Assembly: GCF_013166595.1 (NCBI RefSeq)
Contig: NZ_JABKKG010000001.1
Span: 310,001 to 374,000 of the forward strand
From: Palleniella intestinalis
GTDB lineage: Bacteria > Bacteroidota > Bacteroidia > Bacteroidales > Bacteroidaceae
Direction: 5' to 3'
DNA: 64,000 nucleotides
Position numbers and translations under genes: made by a program. Of this stretch, positions 17,700 through 27,960 are shown one piece after another (the first letter of the stretch is position 1; every line of letters starts with the position of its first letter). Below the pieces are notes generated by a model, which was not told where the DNA came from, searched no databases, and worked only from the letters and a program-made list of their open reading frames with translations.

Positions 17700-19397
17700 A
17701 TGGCAACAGTAGACGACAAAAAAGTTATCTTCTCAATGGTGGGTGTGAACAAGATCATCCAGCAAAACCAGAAACAAGTCCTTAAGAACATATATCTCTC
17801 CTTCTTCTATGGAGCGAAAATCGGCATTGTTGGTCTTAACGGTGCCGGAAAATCTACGCTTATGAAGATTATCGCCGGTATAGAGCAACCTACTTCCGGA
17901 GATGTTGTATGGAGTCCGGGATATACTGTGGGCTATCTGCCTCAGGATCCGCCGCTCAACGAGGAAAAGACAGTCAAGGAGAATGTGCAGGAGGGTGTGC
18001 AGTATGTTTATGATGCACTTAAGGAATATGATGACATCAATGTGAAGTTCGGATTGGAGGAATATTATTCCGACCCGGACAAGATGGACAAACTCATGGC
18101 ACGTCAGGCTGAAGTGCAGGACATCATTGACAGCACGGACGCATGGAACATGGACTCACGCATAGAAAGAGCAATGGATGCATTGCGCTGTCCTCCGGGC
18201 GATTGGGCTGTTGACAAACTTTCCGGTGGCGAGCGTCGCCGTGTCGCTCTCTGCAAATTGCTTCTCCAGAAGCCGGATGTACTTCTTCTCGATGAACCTA
18301 CCAACCACCTTGATGCAGAATCCATCGACTGGCTGGAGCAGCACCTGCAGCAGTATGAGGGCACTGTAATCGCCGTGACACACGACCGATATTTCCTTGA
18401 TGATGTTTCTGAATGGATTCTCGAACTTGACCGTGGCGAGGGTATTCCATGGAAAGGCAACTACTCTTCATGGCTTGACCAGAAGACTTCGCGCATGGCT
18501 CAGGAGGAAAAGAGTGCTTCTAAGCGCAGAAAAGCCCTCGAACGTGAGTTGGAGTGGATTCGCATGGCTCCGAAAGCACGTCAGGCAAAGGGCAAGGCGC
18601 GCCTTAACAGCTATGACGCGATGCTTAACCAAGAGCAGAAGGAACGTGAGGAGAAACTTGAAATCTTCATCCCTAACGGACCACGTCTTGGTAATAAGGT
18701 TATCAATGCCGAACATGTTGCAAAGGCATTCGGCGAGAAGACTCTGTTCACAGACCTCAACTTCATGCTTCCTCCTAACGGCATCGTTGGTGTCATTGGA
18801 CCAAACGGTGCTGGAAAGACAACACTTTTCCGTCTTATCATGGGACTTGACAATGCCGATGCAGGAACATTCGAGGTTGGCGATACTGTAAAACTCGCTT
18901 ATGTTGACCAGCAACATAAGGATATCGACCCGAACAAGACTGTGTACGATGTTGTATCAGGTGGCACGGAATCTTTCCGCATGGGAGGAAAAGACATCAA
19001 TGCACGTGCTTATCTCAGCCGTTTCAATTTCTCCGGCAATGACCAAGGAAAGCTCTGCGGTGTGCTGTCCGGAGGTGAGAGAAACCGTCTGCAACTCGCG
19101 CTCGCTCTGAAGCAGGAGGGAAATGTACTGTTGCTTGATGAGCCGACCAACGATATTGATGTAAATACCCTACGTGCATTAGAGGAAGGTCTGGAGTCTT
19201 TCGCAGGATGTGCTGTGGTCATCTCCCACGACCGCTGGTTCCTTGATCGTATCTGCACACATATTCTCGCATTTGAAGGCAACGGCAATGTATTCTTCTT
19301 TGAGGGAAGCTATTCGGACTACGAAATCAACAAGGCGCAGCGTCTTGGCACAGACGAAGTAAAACGCCCACGCTATCGCAAACTTATGGAAGGCTAA
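17700..19397 (+). CDS. ettA: ABC-F protein, energy-dependent translational throttle EttA
   Basis: A 565-residue cytosolic protein with two ABC ATPase cassettes and no membrane segments. First cassette: Walker A GLNGAGKSTL, signature LSGGERRRVALCKLLL and Walker B VLLLDEPTNHLD. Second: Walker A GPNGAGKTTL, signature LSGGERNRLQLALAL and VLLLDEPTNDID. The arm and the P-site linker (EWIRMAPKARQAKGKARLNS) are those of EttA, which binds the ribosomal E site and gates entry into elongation according to ATP/ADP ratio. Length matches the subfamily. It is not an antibiotic-resistance ABC-F on these features. Confidence 0.93.
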   Translation: MATVDDKKVIFSMVGVNKIIQQNQKQVLKNIYLSFFYGAKIGIVGLNGAGKSTLMKIIAGIEQPTSGDVVWSPGYTVGYLPQDPPLNEEKTVKENVQEGVQYVYDALKEYDDINVKFGLEEYYSDPDKMDKLMARQAEVQDIIDSTDAWNMDSRIERAMDALRCPPGDWAVDKLSGGERRRVALCKLLLQKPDVLLLDEPTNHLDAESIDWLEQHLQQYEGTVIAVTHDRYFLDDVSEWILELDRGEGIPWKGNYSSWLDQKTSRMAQEEKSASKRRKALERELEWIRMAPKARQAKGKARLNSYDAMLNQEQKEREEKLEIFIPNGPRLGNKVINAEHVAKAFGEKTLFTDLNFMLPPNGIVGVIGPNGAGKTTLFRLIMGLDNADAGTFEVGDTVKLAYVDQQHKDIDPNKTVYDVVSGGTESFRMGGKDINARAYLSRFNFSGNDQGKLCGVLSGGERNRLQLALALKQEGNVLLLDEPTNDIDVNTLRALEEGLESFAGCAVVISHDRWFLDRICTHILAFEGNGNVFFFEGSYSDYEINKAQRLGTDEVKRPRYRKLMEG

Positions 19398-19406
19398 ACA
19401 ACAAAT

Positions 19407-19446
19407 ATGCCGTGCTTTGATGACGACAGCCATCAAGGCACGGCAT
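19407..19446 (+). terminator. Terminator after ettA
   Basis: A 16-bp stem, ATGCCGTGCTTTGATG pairing with CATCAAGGCACGGCAT (one G-T position), loop ACGACAGC, 9 nt after the ettA stop. The downstream T-run is short. Confidence 0.7.
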
Positions 19447-19550
19447 TGTATTACCTTTCATAAAAAGCGTTATGGAAATATCATTGGAAGCAACAACATT
19501 TGACAATGATTTCAACAATATAAAACCCATAATTTATAATAACCATTAAC

Positions 19551-20903
19551 ATGAAAAGCATTTCATTAGACATTACAAAAGCGCAGCAGTTCCTGCCTGC
19601 AGGCGCAATCATGGCACTCAAAGAACAGACAGTTGCCGCTCGTAAAGGACTTGAAGACGGCACAGTGCCGGGAAACGATTTCCTTGGATGGCTGCACCTC
19701 CCGTCATCAATCACACCGGAGTTCCTCGCTGAAGTAAAAGCGGTGGCAGAGGACTTGCGCTCAAAAGCAGAGGTTATTGTCATCGCAGGTATCGGAGGCT
19801 CTTACCTTGGTGCAAAGTGCGTCATTGAAGGTCTCTCAAACTCTTTCCAGTGGCTTGTGAAAGACGCACAGACTCCTGCGATTGTTTTCGCCGGCAACAA
19901 TATCGGTGAGGATTATCTCTACGAGTTGACACAGTACTTGCAGGGCAAGACATTCGCAATCATCAACATATCCAAATCAGGTACAACGACAGAGACAGCG
20001 CTGACATTCCGCCTGCTTAAAACACAATTGGAGCAGCAGGTAGGCAAGGAAAAGGCAAAAGACCTCATCGTTGCCGTAACTGATGCAAAGAAAGGTGCTG
20101 CACGCACTTGCGCAGACAAGGAAGGCTACCGCTCATTCATCATTCCTGACAATGTTGGCGGACGCTTCTCTGTACTCACCCCGGTAGGTCTTCTCCCTAT
20201 CGCATGTGCAGGCATCGACATCGACCGGCTTGTTGCCGGAGCACAGGCAATGGAGCAGCAGTGCGCTGTTGACGTTCCTTTCGAGGAGAACCCTGCAGCA
20301 ATCTATGCAGCTACACGTAACGCACTGTACCAGAACGGCAAGAAGATAGAGATTCTTATCAACTATCAGCCAAAGCTCCACTTCTATGCAGAATGGTGGA
20401 AGCAGCTGTTCGGAGAGTCTGAGGGCAAGGACCTGAAGGGCATATTCCCGGCTTCCTGTGATTTCACAACCGATCTCCACTCAATGGGACAGTGGATACA
20501 GGACGGCGAGCGCACAATCTTCGAGACATGCATCTCTGTAGAGAATCCTGACAACACTCTGTTGTTCCCACATGACGAAGAGAACCTTGACGGTCTGAAC
20601 TTCCTTGCAGGAAAGCGCATTGACGAGGTAAACAAAAATGCAGAACTCGGCACACGCCTTGCACACGTTGACGGCGGTGTTCCTAATATCCTCATCTCAA
20701 TCGAGAAACTTGACGCTTACAACTATGGACAGCTCATCTATTTCTTCGAGATTGCCTGTGGCATTTCAGGCCAGCTTCTTGGTGTGAACGCATTCAACCA
20801 GCCAGGTGTAGAGGCTTATAAGAAGAACATGTTTGCTCTTCTCGAGAAGCCTGGATATGAGGAAGAGACAAAGGCTATCCGCACAAAACTTGCTGCGGAA
20901 TAA
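19551..20903 (+). CDS. pgi: Glucose-6-phosphate isomerase
   Basis: A 450-residue enzyme interconverting glucose-6-phosphate and fructose-6-phosphate in glycolysis. Family motifs include [40 protein letters not shown] (sugar-phosphate site), [14 protein letters not shown], and [18 protein letters not shown] with the catalytic region near the C-terminus. The length matches the shorter Firmicutes/Bacteroidetes form rather than the ~550-residue E. coli form. Start [15 protein letters not shown] is natural. Confidence 0.96.
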   Translation: MKSISLDITKAQQFLPAGAIMALKEQTVAARKGLEDGTVPGNDFLGWLHLPSSITPEFLAEVKAVAEDLRSKAEVIVIAGIGGSYLGAKCVIEGLSNSFQWLVKDAQTPAIVFAGNNIGEDYLYELTQYLQGKTFAIINISKSGTTTETALTFRLLKTQLEQQVGKEKAKDLIVAVTDAKKGAARTCADKEGYRSFIIPDNVGGRFSVLTPVGLLPIACAGIDIDRLVAGAQAMEQQCAVDVPFEENPAAIYAATRNALYQNGKKIEILINYQPKLHFYAEWWKQLFGESEGKDLKGIFPASCDFTTDLHSMGQWIQDGERTIFETCISVENPDNTLLFPHDEENLDGLNFLAGKRIDEVNKNAELGTRLAHVDGGVPNILISIEKLDAYNYGQLIYFFEIACGISGQLLGVNAFNQPGVEAYKKNMFALLEKPGYEEETKAIRTKLAAE

Positions 20904-20985
20904 CCGGCAGAACTCAAAGGATTAGCATTTATAGCTCTAAGAAATCAAAGAAAAGAAAGAATTTTATTGGTTTCCGCTAAATATA

Positions 20986-21344
20986 TACAACACATTATCA
21001 GTTTCAGTTGTGACAAGCCCCTATCCTCGCATACAGCAACAGGATTTAGCTGTAAAGTGTGGCGGAGCCACAGCCCTTACGGTAACCGCCGGCTTCAGCC
21101 GTGCGGCTATAAACAGAAAAGCTCGCATTGTGTGGTGGAACCACACTCCTTTATTGTGGGTGTAAGGAATTGAAACAGAAAAGAGTGTGGCGCTGCCACA
21201 CAACTAATGGAGATTAGCTATAATCCGCACGGCTAAAGCCGGCGGTTACCATAAAGATTGTGGCTCCGCCACATCTTATGCGAAACATTTCCTATGAAAA
21301 TGTGATTTCACAACAACTTGTGGAGTTTTACCGGATGACAATAA
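20986..21344 (+). repeat. Palindromic intergenic element A, copy 2 (long hairpin form)
   Basis: This shares its ends and most blocks with the copy at 9008-9468. The block GGTAACCGCCGGCTTCAGCC ... GTGCGG (21081-21106) is present again inverted at about 21227-21250, so the element can fold into a long hairpin. The stretch 21185-21252 is the reverse complement of about 9289-9351 in copy 1. It contains GTGTGGCGGAGCCACA and GTGTGGCGCTGCCACAC palindromes. It fills most of the pgi-clpB intergenic region (20904-21440); nothing else is seen there except the clpB terminator. Confidence 0.75.
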
Positions 21345-21385
21345 AAGAATCTATATTCTGAACACTCATAGTGTTTGGGATAAAC

Positions 21386-21436
21386 AAAAAAGTCGGCAAA
21401 GACAAGGACAAGTCCCCTACTCTGCCGACTTTTATT
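21386..21436 (-). terminator. Terminator of clpB
   Basis: AAAAGTCGGCA and TGCCGACTTTT form an 11-bp stem around a 24-nt loop. On the minus strand it is followed by TTTTTTGTTT. It starts about 5 nt beyond the clpB stop. Confidence 0.75.
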
Positions 21437-21440
21437 TTAC

Positions 21441-23552
21441 CTATTTGTTTGTGAATACCAACCCATTATCAGATGAATCCACACTGATAGGATATGCAGT
21501 GGTAACCGCTCCGCTCAACAGCTGGCGTGACAATTCATTAAGCAACAAATGCTGTATGGCACGTTTCACAGGACGAGCACCGAAGTCCGGGTCATATCCT
21601 TCATGTGCAAGAATGTCCATTGCCGCATCACTGACCCTCAGTGTAAACCCTTGCTCAGCAAGCATCTTGACAACATTATTGACCTGAATGCGTACAACTT
21701 CCTTGATTTCTTTCTCGGAAAGTTTATGGAAATCAATAATCTCATCAATACGGTTGAGGAACTCCGGACGCATTATCCGGTGGAGCATCTCACGCTTAGC
21801 ATTAGATGTCATGATGATAATCGTGTTCTTAAAGTTCACCGTGCGGCCCTTATTGTCTGTCAGTCTGCCATCGTCAAGCACCTGCAGAAGAATGTTGAAC
21901 ACATCAGGATGAGCTTTCTCTATCTCATCAAAAAGGACAACACTGTAAGGCTTTCTACGCACAGCCTCTGTGAGCTGACCACCTTCATCATATCCCACGT
22001 ATCCCGGAGGCGCACCGATAAGTCTTGAAACACTGTATTTCTCCTGATACTCAGACATGTCGATACGTGTCATCATCGTCTCATCATTGAAGAGATAATC
22101 AGCAAGAGCCTTTGCAAGCTCAGTCTTGCCCACACCTGTCGTACCAAGGAATATGAAGCTGGCAATCGGACGCTTAGGGTCTTGCAGACCGGCACGTGAA
22201 CGGCGGACAGCATCAGAAACTGCTGTGATAGCCTCGTCCTGACCGATTACACGCTTATGAAGCTCATCTTCCAAATGCAAGAGTTTGTCTTTCTCACTTT
22301 GCATCATCTTGCTTACAGGAATGCCTGTCCAACGAGCCACAACCTCGGCAATGTCATCAGCGGTAACTTCCTCACGTACAAGCGGAGAGCTATCCATAGA
22401 ATCTACGCCACGTTTGTTTATCAACTCATCTTTAGCTTTCTTGAGTTCGGCCTCAAGACCTTGAATCTGTCCGTAACGTATCTCTGCCACACGCCCGTAA
22501 TTGCCTTCACGCTCGGCACGGTCAGCCTCAAATTTCAAGTGCTCGATGAGCTCTTTCTTCTGCTGTATGTTGTTTATCAGCAGACGCTCACCCTCCCAAC
22601 GATCACGGAAATCCTTCTCCTGTTTGCGAAGAAAATCAATATCCTTGTCCAATTGTATGAGTTTCTCTTTGTTGTCCTCACGCTTTATCGCCTCACGCTC
22701 AATCTCCAATTGTGCAAGCCGGCGAGTTATCTCATCAAGCTCCTCAGGGACAGAATCACGCTCCATCCTCAGTTTTGCGGCTGCCTCATCCATAAGGTCG
22801 ATAGCCTTGTCCGGAAGGAATCGCTCAGAGATATAACGCTCGGAAAGCTGTACGGCAGCAATACAAGCATCATCCTGTATACGCACCTTATGGTGGTTCT
22901 CATAGCGTTCTTTCAATCCACGAAGGATAGAGATTGCACTCAGCTCGTCCGGCTCGTCAACCATAACAGTCTGGAATCTTCGCTCAAGAGCCTTGTCCTT
23001 CTCGAAATATTTCTGATATTCATTAAGAGTTGTTGCACCTACAGCCCTCAGTTCGCCACGGGCAAGCGCCGGCTTCAATATGTTAGCGGCATCCATTGCA
23101 CCGTCACCGGCGCCAGCACCGACAAGAGTATGTATCTCATCTATGAAGAGAATAATCTCGCCATTGGACTGTACGACTTCATTGACAACACCTTTCAGTC
23201 GCTCCTCAAATTCACCCTTATACTTCGCTCCTGCGATAAGCGCACCCATATCAAGAGTGTACAACTGCTTGCGCTTGAGGTTCTCCGGCACATCGCCTCT
23301 TACAATTCGCTGTGCCAAACCTTCCACAATAGCTGTCTTACCGGTACCCGGCTCACCAATAAGTATCGGATTGTTCTTTGTACGACGTGAGAGAATCTGA
23401 AGCACACGGCGGATTTCCTCGTCACGTCCGATTACAGGGTCGAGTTTTCCAAGTTTTGCATCCTCCACAAGGTTCTTTGCATACTTTGGAAGATGCTGCA
23501 AGGAATTGTTTCCTCCATTACCTGCATTGTTCATGTTGTAGTTGTTCATCAT
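21441..23552 (-). CDS. clpB: ClpB-type AAA+ disaggregase lacking the N-domain
   Basis: A 703-residue Hsp100 ATPase, against about 860 for normal ClpB. It begins [20 protein letters not shown] and goes straight into [20 protein letters not shown], the start of NBD1, so the ~145-residue substrate-binding N-domain is absent. NBD1 (Walker [25 protein letters not shown]), the coiled-coil M-domain characteristic of ClpB rather than ClpA/ClpC (about residues 255-385), and NBD2 ([28 protein letters not shown]) are present. Within NBD2 the text goes from IIIMTSN directly via AKREMLHRI to [11 protein letters not shown], about 25 residues shorter than usual. A good ribosome-binding site (AAAGGAGT, 4 nt spacing) precedes this start, and the upstream gap is too short for an N-domain. 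It likely rescues aggregated protein with DnaK, if functional. Confidence 0.88.
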   Translation of the reverse strand: MMNNYNMNNAGNGGNNSLQHLPKYAKNLVEDAKLGKLDPVIGRDEEIRRVLQILSRRTKNNPILIGEPGTGKTAIVEGLAQRIVRGDVPENLKRKQLYTLDMGALIAGAKYKGEFEERLKGVVNEVVQSNGEIILFIDEIHTLVGAGAGDGAMDAANILKPALARGELRAVGATTLNEYQKYFEKDKALERRFQTVMVDEPDELSAISILRGLKERYENHHKVRIQDDACIAAVQLSERYISERFLPDKAIDLMDEAAAKLRMERDSVPEELDEITRRLAQLEIEREAIKREDNKEKLIQLDKDIDFLRKQEKDFRDRWEGERLLINNIQQKKELIEHLKFEADRAEREGNYGRVAEIRYGQIQGLEAELKKAKDELINKRGVDSMDSSPLVREEVTADDIAEVVARWTGIPVSKMMQSEKDKLLHLEDELHKRVIGQDEAITAVSDAVRRSRAGLQDPKRPIASFIFLGTTGVGKTELAKALADYLFNDETMMTRIDMSEYQEKYSVSRLIGAPPGYVGYDEGGQLTEAVRRKPYSVVLFDEIEKAHPDVFNILLQVLDDGRLTDNKGRTVNFKNTIIIMTSNAKREMLHRIMRPEFLNRIDEIIDFHKLSEKEIKEVVRIQVNNVVKMLAEQGFTLRVSDAAMDILAHEGYDPDFGARPVKRAIQHLLLNELSRQLLSGAVTTAYPISVDSSDNGLVFTNK

Positions 23553-23650
23553 TAACTCCTTTCTTTATTATATATGTATTAATGTTCCTTTCTCCGGTCC
23601 TGCCTTGCCAATAAAGCATAGCTGCCAATAGAATAGTGTTTCTAAAACAA

Positions 23651-23715
23651 AGAACCTCAAAGGTCGTGCCTATGAGGTTCTTATGTCATTTTGGCATTCA
23701 GAAAATGCCAAAATG
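23651..23715 (-). terminator. Double hairpin between deacetylase and clpB
   Basis: Two stems: AGAACCTCA (23651) with TGAGGTTCT (23673-23681), and a 12-bp perfect stem CATTTTGGCATT (23687-23698) with AATGCCAAAATG (23704-23715). They lie just beyond the deacetylase stop on the minus strand and probably end that transcript. Confidence 0.55.
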
Positions 23716-23735
23716 TCAATGTTACATATATCTTT

Positions 23736-24416
23736 TTAATCGAAAGTCCTGAACTCGTAGCCCTGTGATTTCAGCCATCGTAATGATGCAGGAAGGGCGA
23801 AATACAATTTGTCAATGGACTTCAGCGAGTCATGAAACGTTATTATACTGCCATTACGAGTATAATTCTTCACATTACGCACGACATCATAGGGAGAAAG
23901 GAGCTTGGAATAATCACGAGTGACAAGATCCCACATGACAATACGCAACTTGTTCTTATAGCGCCAGTAGAGCGTATGGCGCATCCATCCATGAGGAGGA
24001 CGAAAGAGATTGTTATAGACCATGCGAGGGTTTATCCTTGAATGGTCTGCGGCATTATCGCCATCATGCAACGGACTCTGTTCTGCCATTATCCTAAAGC
24101 ACTTTTCGACATTCTCGTCAAAAGACTTTATCGAATGGCGTGCCGAGCCGATATGGTTATACGTATGGTTTCCAACCTGATGCCCGTCTTCAATAATCTG
24201 ACGATACAGATCCGGATACTTTCTCACATTGTCCCCGACAACAAAGAATGTCGCCTTGATTCCGAACTCACGCAGCGTTTTCAGAATATATGGAGTGGAC
24301 TCGGGTATCGGACCATCATCGAAGGTCAGATACACCGAGTGCTCATTTTCATCCATTCGCCACAATGCCTTGGGATAAAGCCATCGCAGCCATTTTGACG
24401 GTTGTTCTATAAACAT
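23736..24416 (-). CDS. Polysaccharide deacetylase (NodB homology domain)
   Basis: A 226-residue carbohydrate esterase family 4 protein. Motif 1 is VYLTFDDGPIPES (catalytic and metal Asp), motif 2 is GNHTYNHIGS (metal His pair), motif 3 is RPPHGWMRH, then MWDLVTRDY and IITFHDS. CE4 enzymes remove N-acetyl groups from peptidoglycan or other amino-sugar polymers. No clear signal peptide; the N-terminus MFIEQPSKWLRWLYPKALWR may be a peripheral amphipathic segment. Starts 3 nt after the DUF2723 gene, so the two are co-transcribed, suggesting a joint envelope or glycan role. Substrate unknown. Confidence 0.9.
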   Translation of the reverse strand: MFIEQPSKWLRWLYPKALWRMDENEHSVYLTFDDGPIPESTPYILKTLREFGIKATFFVVGDNVRKYPDLYRQIIEDGHQVGNHTYNHIGSARHSIKSFDENVEKCFRIMAEQSPLHDGDNAADHSRINPRMVYNNLFRPPHGWMRHTLYWRYKNKLRIVMWDLVTRDYSKLLSPYDVVRNVKNYTRNGSIITFHDSLKSIDKLYFALPASLRWLKSQGYEFRTFD

Positions 24417-24419
24417 CCC

Positions 24420-27400
24420 TTACACCCCATCCGGCATTATTCCGCCTCTGCCCTGATATGTGTTGACAGTTGAAGAAAGCTGCTGCACCATCTTGTCTGC
24501 ACGTGCAGAGTCCATCACTTCTGCCAAGTCTATCAGTGACTGCATGACATATATCTGATACAGGCAGTCACGCTGTGCCATAGAGAAACGGTTCGCGTCA
24601 AGAGAAAGATACCAACGCATATACTGTGTACAGTTCTTCCACATACTGTTGACTATCTGCATGGCCTCTTTCTTCATTCCCAGTTGCGCATAGCAACGGA
24701 TAAATTCAAGACCTCCTGAGAGATAGGTTGTCGGAACATTGTACTCCGGCATGACTTTGTTCATATATGCCAGCACTTTCTTTGCCTTCTCTGTCTTGCC
24801 TTCTGCGATAAGGTTTGTCGCAAGATTAGCAAACAGGCGCTTGTGAGTGTAGCACATGCGCATAACCGTCTCGTCAAGATAGAGTCCCTTCTTGTCCAGT
24901 CCGCCAAACTTGAAGCGGTTCATCACATTGTTGTAGACACGCTCTGTATCGAAATTCTTCGCGCCTTCAACATTTGTTGTGAAAGGAGTGATGCGGTTGA
25001 CAAGACCCTCCTGCACGAAATTGTCGCCGAGGTTCATGTAATTCTCCTGCCCGACAGTAGTAGCAACGTACAATGGGCGAGTCCAGTTAGCATTGGCAAG
25101 CATCTCCAGAAGCATCAGGTCGCCCTTGTACAAAGCGCGCTTTCCTGCAAGTGAAATAACCATCCTGTCAGGAATGGAGTCCGCAGCCATCATCATTCCG
25201 GACTTCTTGACAGCCTCCTTGTCGACAGTAAGATAGAGCGTATCGGTAGGAATGATATGCGTTCCGTCAGCATCCTTGCCCTCACGCACCCAATATTTCA
25301 AGATATTCTTAACCTCAAACGGCTCTTCACCCCACGCTGCCTTTGCCTCTTCAGGATTCTCTGCATAGAGTTGTCTTATCTGTGACTCATATTCCGGCTC
25401 TATGGTTATGTACTCATTTGTTCCTGAACAATAGTCTACACGTGGCCATGTGATAGGCAGTGAAGGAGAATCGTATGCAGGGCGCACCATTTGGTCTATG
25501 TACCAATCGGTCTGCAGATAAGAGAGATTGCAGACACGCGCATTGGTGCCGACACCTTCCACATCCTGATTGTACCAAAGAGGGAATGTGTCATTATCAC
25601 CATTGGTGAATATAATCGGATAACCGCTGTCCTGCATTGAGTTGAGATAGTTCTGTCCGAAATCACGGCAAGTGTATCTGCCTGAACGGTCATGGTCATC
25701 CCATGTCTGGCTTGCCATCTGTATTGGCACAAAGAGGCATGCCAATCCAATAACAGAGGATATAACGACATTGCTCTTCTTGAACTTCTTCTCGATAATG
25801 TCAAGTATCGCAGCGACACCCATGCCACACCATATCGCGTAAGCATAGAATGAGCCCGCATAAGCATAGTCACGCTCACGAGGCTGGCTCGGTGTCTGGT
25901 TGAGATAAAGCACAATGGCAAGTCCTGTCATGAAGAAGAGGAAGAAGACCACCCAGAACTGCTGGATGCCCTTGTCGCCACGGAATGCCTGCCAGAAAAG
26001 ACCTAACAGTCCCAAAAGCAGTGGAAGACAGTAGAAGACATTATGTCCCTTGTTTTCCTTAAGTTCGTCAGGGAGAAGCGACTGGTCGCCAAGCATCCAG
26101 TTGTCAATGAACGGAATACCTGTTATCCAGTTGCCATGCTCCAATTCACCATTGCCCTGCAAATCATTCTGACGGCCTGCAAAGTTCCACATGAAATATC
26201 TCCAATACATGAAGTTGCACTGGTAGGACAGGAAGAACCTTATGTTCTCCGCCATTGTCGGCATCTTTACTGTTATTGGCTCGCCACAACGGTCAAAAGG
26301 AACCTCTGTGCCCTGCACGCCACCCATCCAGTCCTCATACTGCTGTGCGTGTGCAGAACTGTGCATACGTGGGAAGAGCATATTCTGTGCATAGACATAC
26401 TTGTCCTTCGTGCGTACTGTGAAATATCTGTCCGGCTCATCCTCACTGTGCTTCTCCACTTTCTGTATGATCGGAGCTCCGGTCTTCATTACAGGCTTGC
26501 ACATGTTGCCCTCTACTTCCAAAGCAACCTGTGATGTATATGCCTCGCCATAAGCCAATGGCCTGTCGCCATACTGGTCACGGCTCAGGTAATTTCCCAA
26601 AGTGAAAATGTCCTCCGGAGAGTTCTGGTCCATAGGAGGATTGGCTGCAGAGCGTATGACAATGACGGCGTAAGTGCTGTAACCAATCATAAGCATCAGC
26701 ATGCAGAGAAGCGTCGTGTTCTTAAACCTTGAAGTCACAAACGCCTTTCCTTCGCGCTTGTACTGCATGACGCCCCACAGCACGGCAAGAACGACAACTC
26801 CTATTCCAAAGGCTGACCATCCATAGCCATAGAACGGGATGCCAAGCATGCCGACAGAGGCAAGGAAAGACATGTCTTCGCGACGCTTATTCTTACCTGT
26901 ATAGCTTTCGTAAATAGCCCAAAGAACAATGGATACAAGGAGGATAAGGTAGATTATCACACCCGTATTGAACGGACATGAAAGGGTGTTGACAAAGAAC
27001 AGCTCAAACCATCCGCCGACTGTAATGATTCCAGGCACAACGCCATAAAGCACAGCAGCGACAATGACGAAGGAGACGGCAAGCGCAACAAGCGACCCCT
27101 TCAGGCTTGCAGCCGGATTCTTCTTGTAATAATAGACAAGGACAATCGCCGGAATACAGAGCAGGTTCAGCAAATGGACACCTATCGACAGACCTGTCAT
27201 GTAGGCTATAAGCACAAGCCAACGGTCGCTGTGAGGCTGGTCTGCATTGTCCTCCCACTTGAGGATAAGCCAGAACACAACTGCTGTAAAGGCAGATGAA
27301 TAGGCATAGACCTCGCCCTCTACAGCCGAGAACCAGAATGTGTCAGAGAAAGTGTAAATCAATGCGCCCACAAGTCCCGATGCCTCTATGGCAATCAGCT

Positions 27401-27746
27401 TTGCCGTGTCTATCACCTCATCCTTGCCAATGATAAGTTTGCGCGTAAGATGCGTTATCGACCAGAACAAGAAGAGGATACATGTGGCAGAAAGCAAAGC
27501 CGACATCGTGTTCACCATCCTTGCCACCTGTGACGGGTCACTGGCAAACTGTGAGAAGATATTGGCTGTAAGCATGAAGAACGGCGCTCCCGGCGGGTGA
27601 CCGACTTCAAGTTTGTAACCTGTGGTAATAAACTCCGGACAGTCCCAAAAAGACGCTGTCGGTTCGATAGTAGAGCAATAGACGAAAGCGGCGACAAGGA
27701 ACGTAAGCCACCCCATGACATTGTCTACAAGTCTAAACTTCTTCAT
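24420..27746 (-). CDS. DUF2723 polytopic membrane protein (GT117-like glycosyltransferase)
   Basis: A 1108-residue protein. About eleven membrane helices fill the first 650 residues; a soluble C-terminal half has helical repeat-like content (KTEKAKKVLAYMNKVMPEY). Near residues 34-58 it has the DUF2723 signature FWDCPEFITTGYKLEVGHPP, with an acidic residue placed as in GT-C glycosyltransferases. The family includes human TMEM260, reported as a protein O-mannosyltransferase, and defines CAZy GT117; bacterial members are mostly uncharacterised. Also notable are SQPRERDYAYAGSFYAYAIW and FTNGDNDTFPLWY. It is in one operon with a deacetylase. Glycan transfer to proteins or polymers is inferred. Confidence 0.85.
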   Translation of the reverse strand: MKKFRLVDNVMGWLTFLVAAFVYCSTIEPTASFWDCPEFITTGYKLEVGHPPGAPFFMLTANIFSQFASDPSQVARMVNTMSALLSATCILFLFWSITHLTRKLIIGKDEVIDTAKLIAIEASGLVGALIYTFSDTFWFSAVEGEVYAYSSAFTAVVFWLILKWEDNADQPHSDRWLVLIAYMTGLSIGVHLLNLLCIPAIVLVYYYKKNPAASLKGSLVALAVSFVIVAAVLYGVVPGIITVGGWFELFFVNTLSCPFNTGVIIYLILLVSIVLWAIYESYTGKNKRREDMSFLASVGMLGIPFYGYGWSAFGIGVVVLAVLWGVMQYKREGKAFVTSRFKNTTLLCMLMLMIGYSTYAVIVIRSAANPPMDQNSPEDIFTLGNYLSRDQYGDRPLAYGEAYTSQVALEVEGNMCKPVMKTGAPIIQKVEKHSEDEPDRYFTVRTKDKYVYAQNMLFPRMHSSAHAQQYEDWMGGVQGTEVPFDRCGEPITVKMPTMAENIRFFLSYQCNFMYWRYFMWNFAGRQNDLQGNGELEHGNWITGIPFIDNWMLGDQSLLPDELKENKGHNVFYCLPLLLGLLGLFWQAFRGDKGIQQFWVVFFLFFMTGLAIVLYLNQTPSQPRERDYAYAGSFYAYAIWCGMGVAAILDIIEKKFKKSNVVISSVIGLACLFVPIQMASQTWDDHDRSGRYTCRDFGQNYLNSMQDSGYPIIFTNGDNDTFPLWYNQDVEGVGTNARVCNLSYLQTDWYIDQMVRPAYDSPSLPITWPRVDYCSGTNEYITIEPEYESQIRQLYAENPEEAKAAWGEEPFEVKNILKYWVREGKDADGTHIIPTDTLYLTVDKEAVKKSGMMMAADSIPDRMVISLAGKRALYKGDLMLLEMLANANWTRPLYVATTVGQENYMNLGDNFVQEGLVNRITPFTTNVEGAKNFDTERVYNNVMNRFKFGGLDKKGLYLDETVMRMCYTHKRLFANLATNLIAEGKTEKAKKVLAYMNKVMPEYNVPTTYLSGGLEFIRCYAQLGMKKEAMQIVNSMWKNCTQYMRWYLSLDANRFSMAQRDCLYQIYVMQSLIDLAEVMDSARADKMVQQLSSTVNTYQGRGGIMPDGV

Positions 27747-27821
27747 TCTTTTGTTTTTATTTCAATGTTTTTTGCTCTTAACGCACAGTTGTCGGCGCGC
27801 CAAATAGAATATTAAATAATG

Positions 27822-27960
27822 TGCAAATGTTATGCAAACCGAATGCAGTTGAGCTTGCTCAAAACTGCTGAGATGCAGCTAACATTATGCAAATGTTATG
27901 CAAACCGAACGCAATAGAGCTTGCTCAAAACTGCTGAGGTGCAGTTAACATTATGCAAAG
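27822..27960. repeat. 66-bp tandem repeat, two units
   Basis: TGCAAATGTTATGCAAACCG starts at 27822 and again at 27888, giving a 66-bp unit with only a few differences. Each unit carries a small hairpin around GAGCTTGCTC and ends in AACATTATGC, which seeds the next unit. It lies in the leader region upstream of the DUF2723 gene. Confidence 0.75.

Noticed and set aside
21165..21185. CRISPR-like tail GGAATTGAAAC
   Set aside because: Single occurrence within a dispersed palindromic element, also found once at 9374; no repeat-spacer structure.
22257..23390. 377-codon open frame antisense to clpB
   Set aside because: Lies fully inside clpB on the other strand; its composition simply mirrors clpB codon use and there is no promoter or family match.
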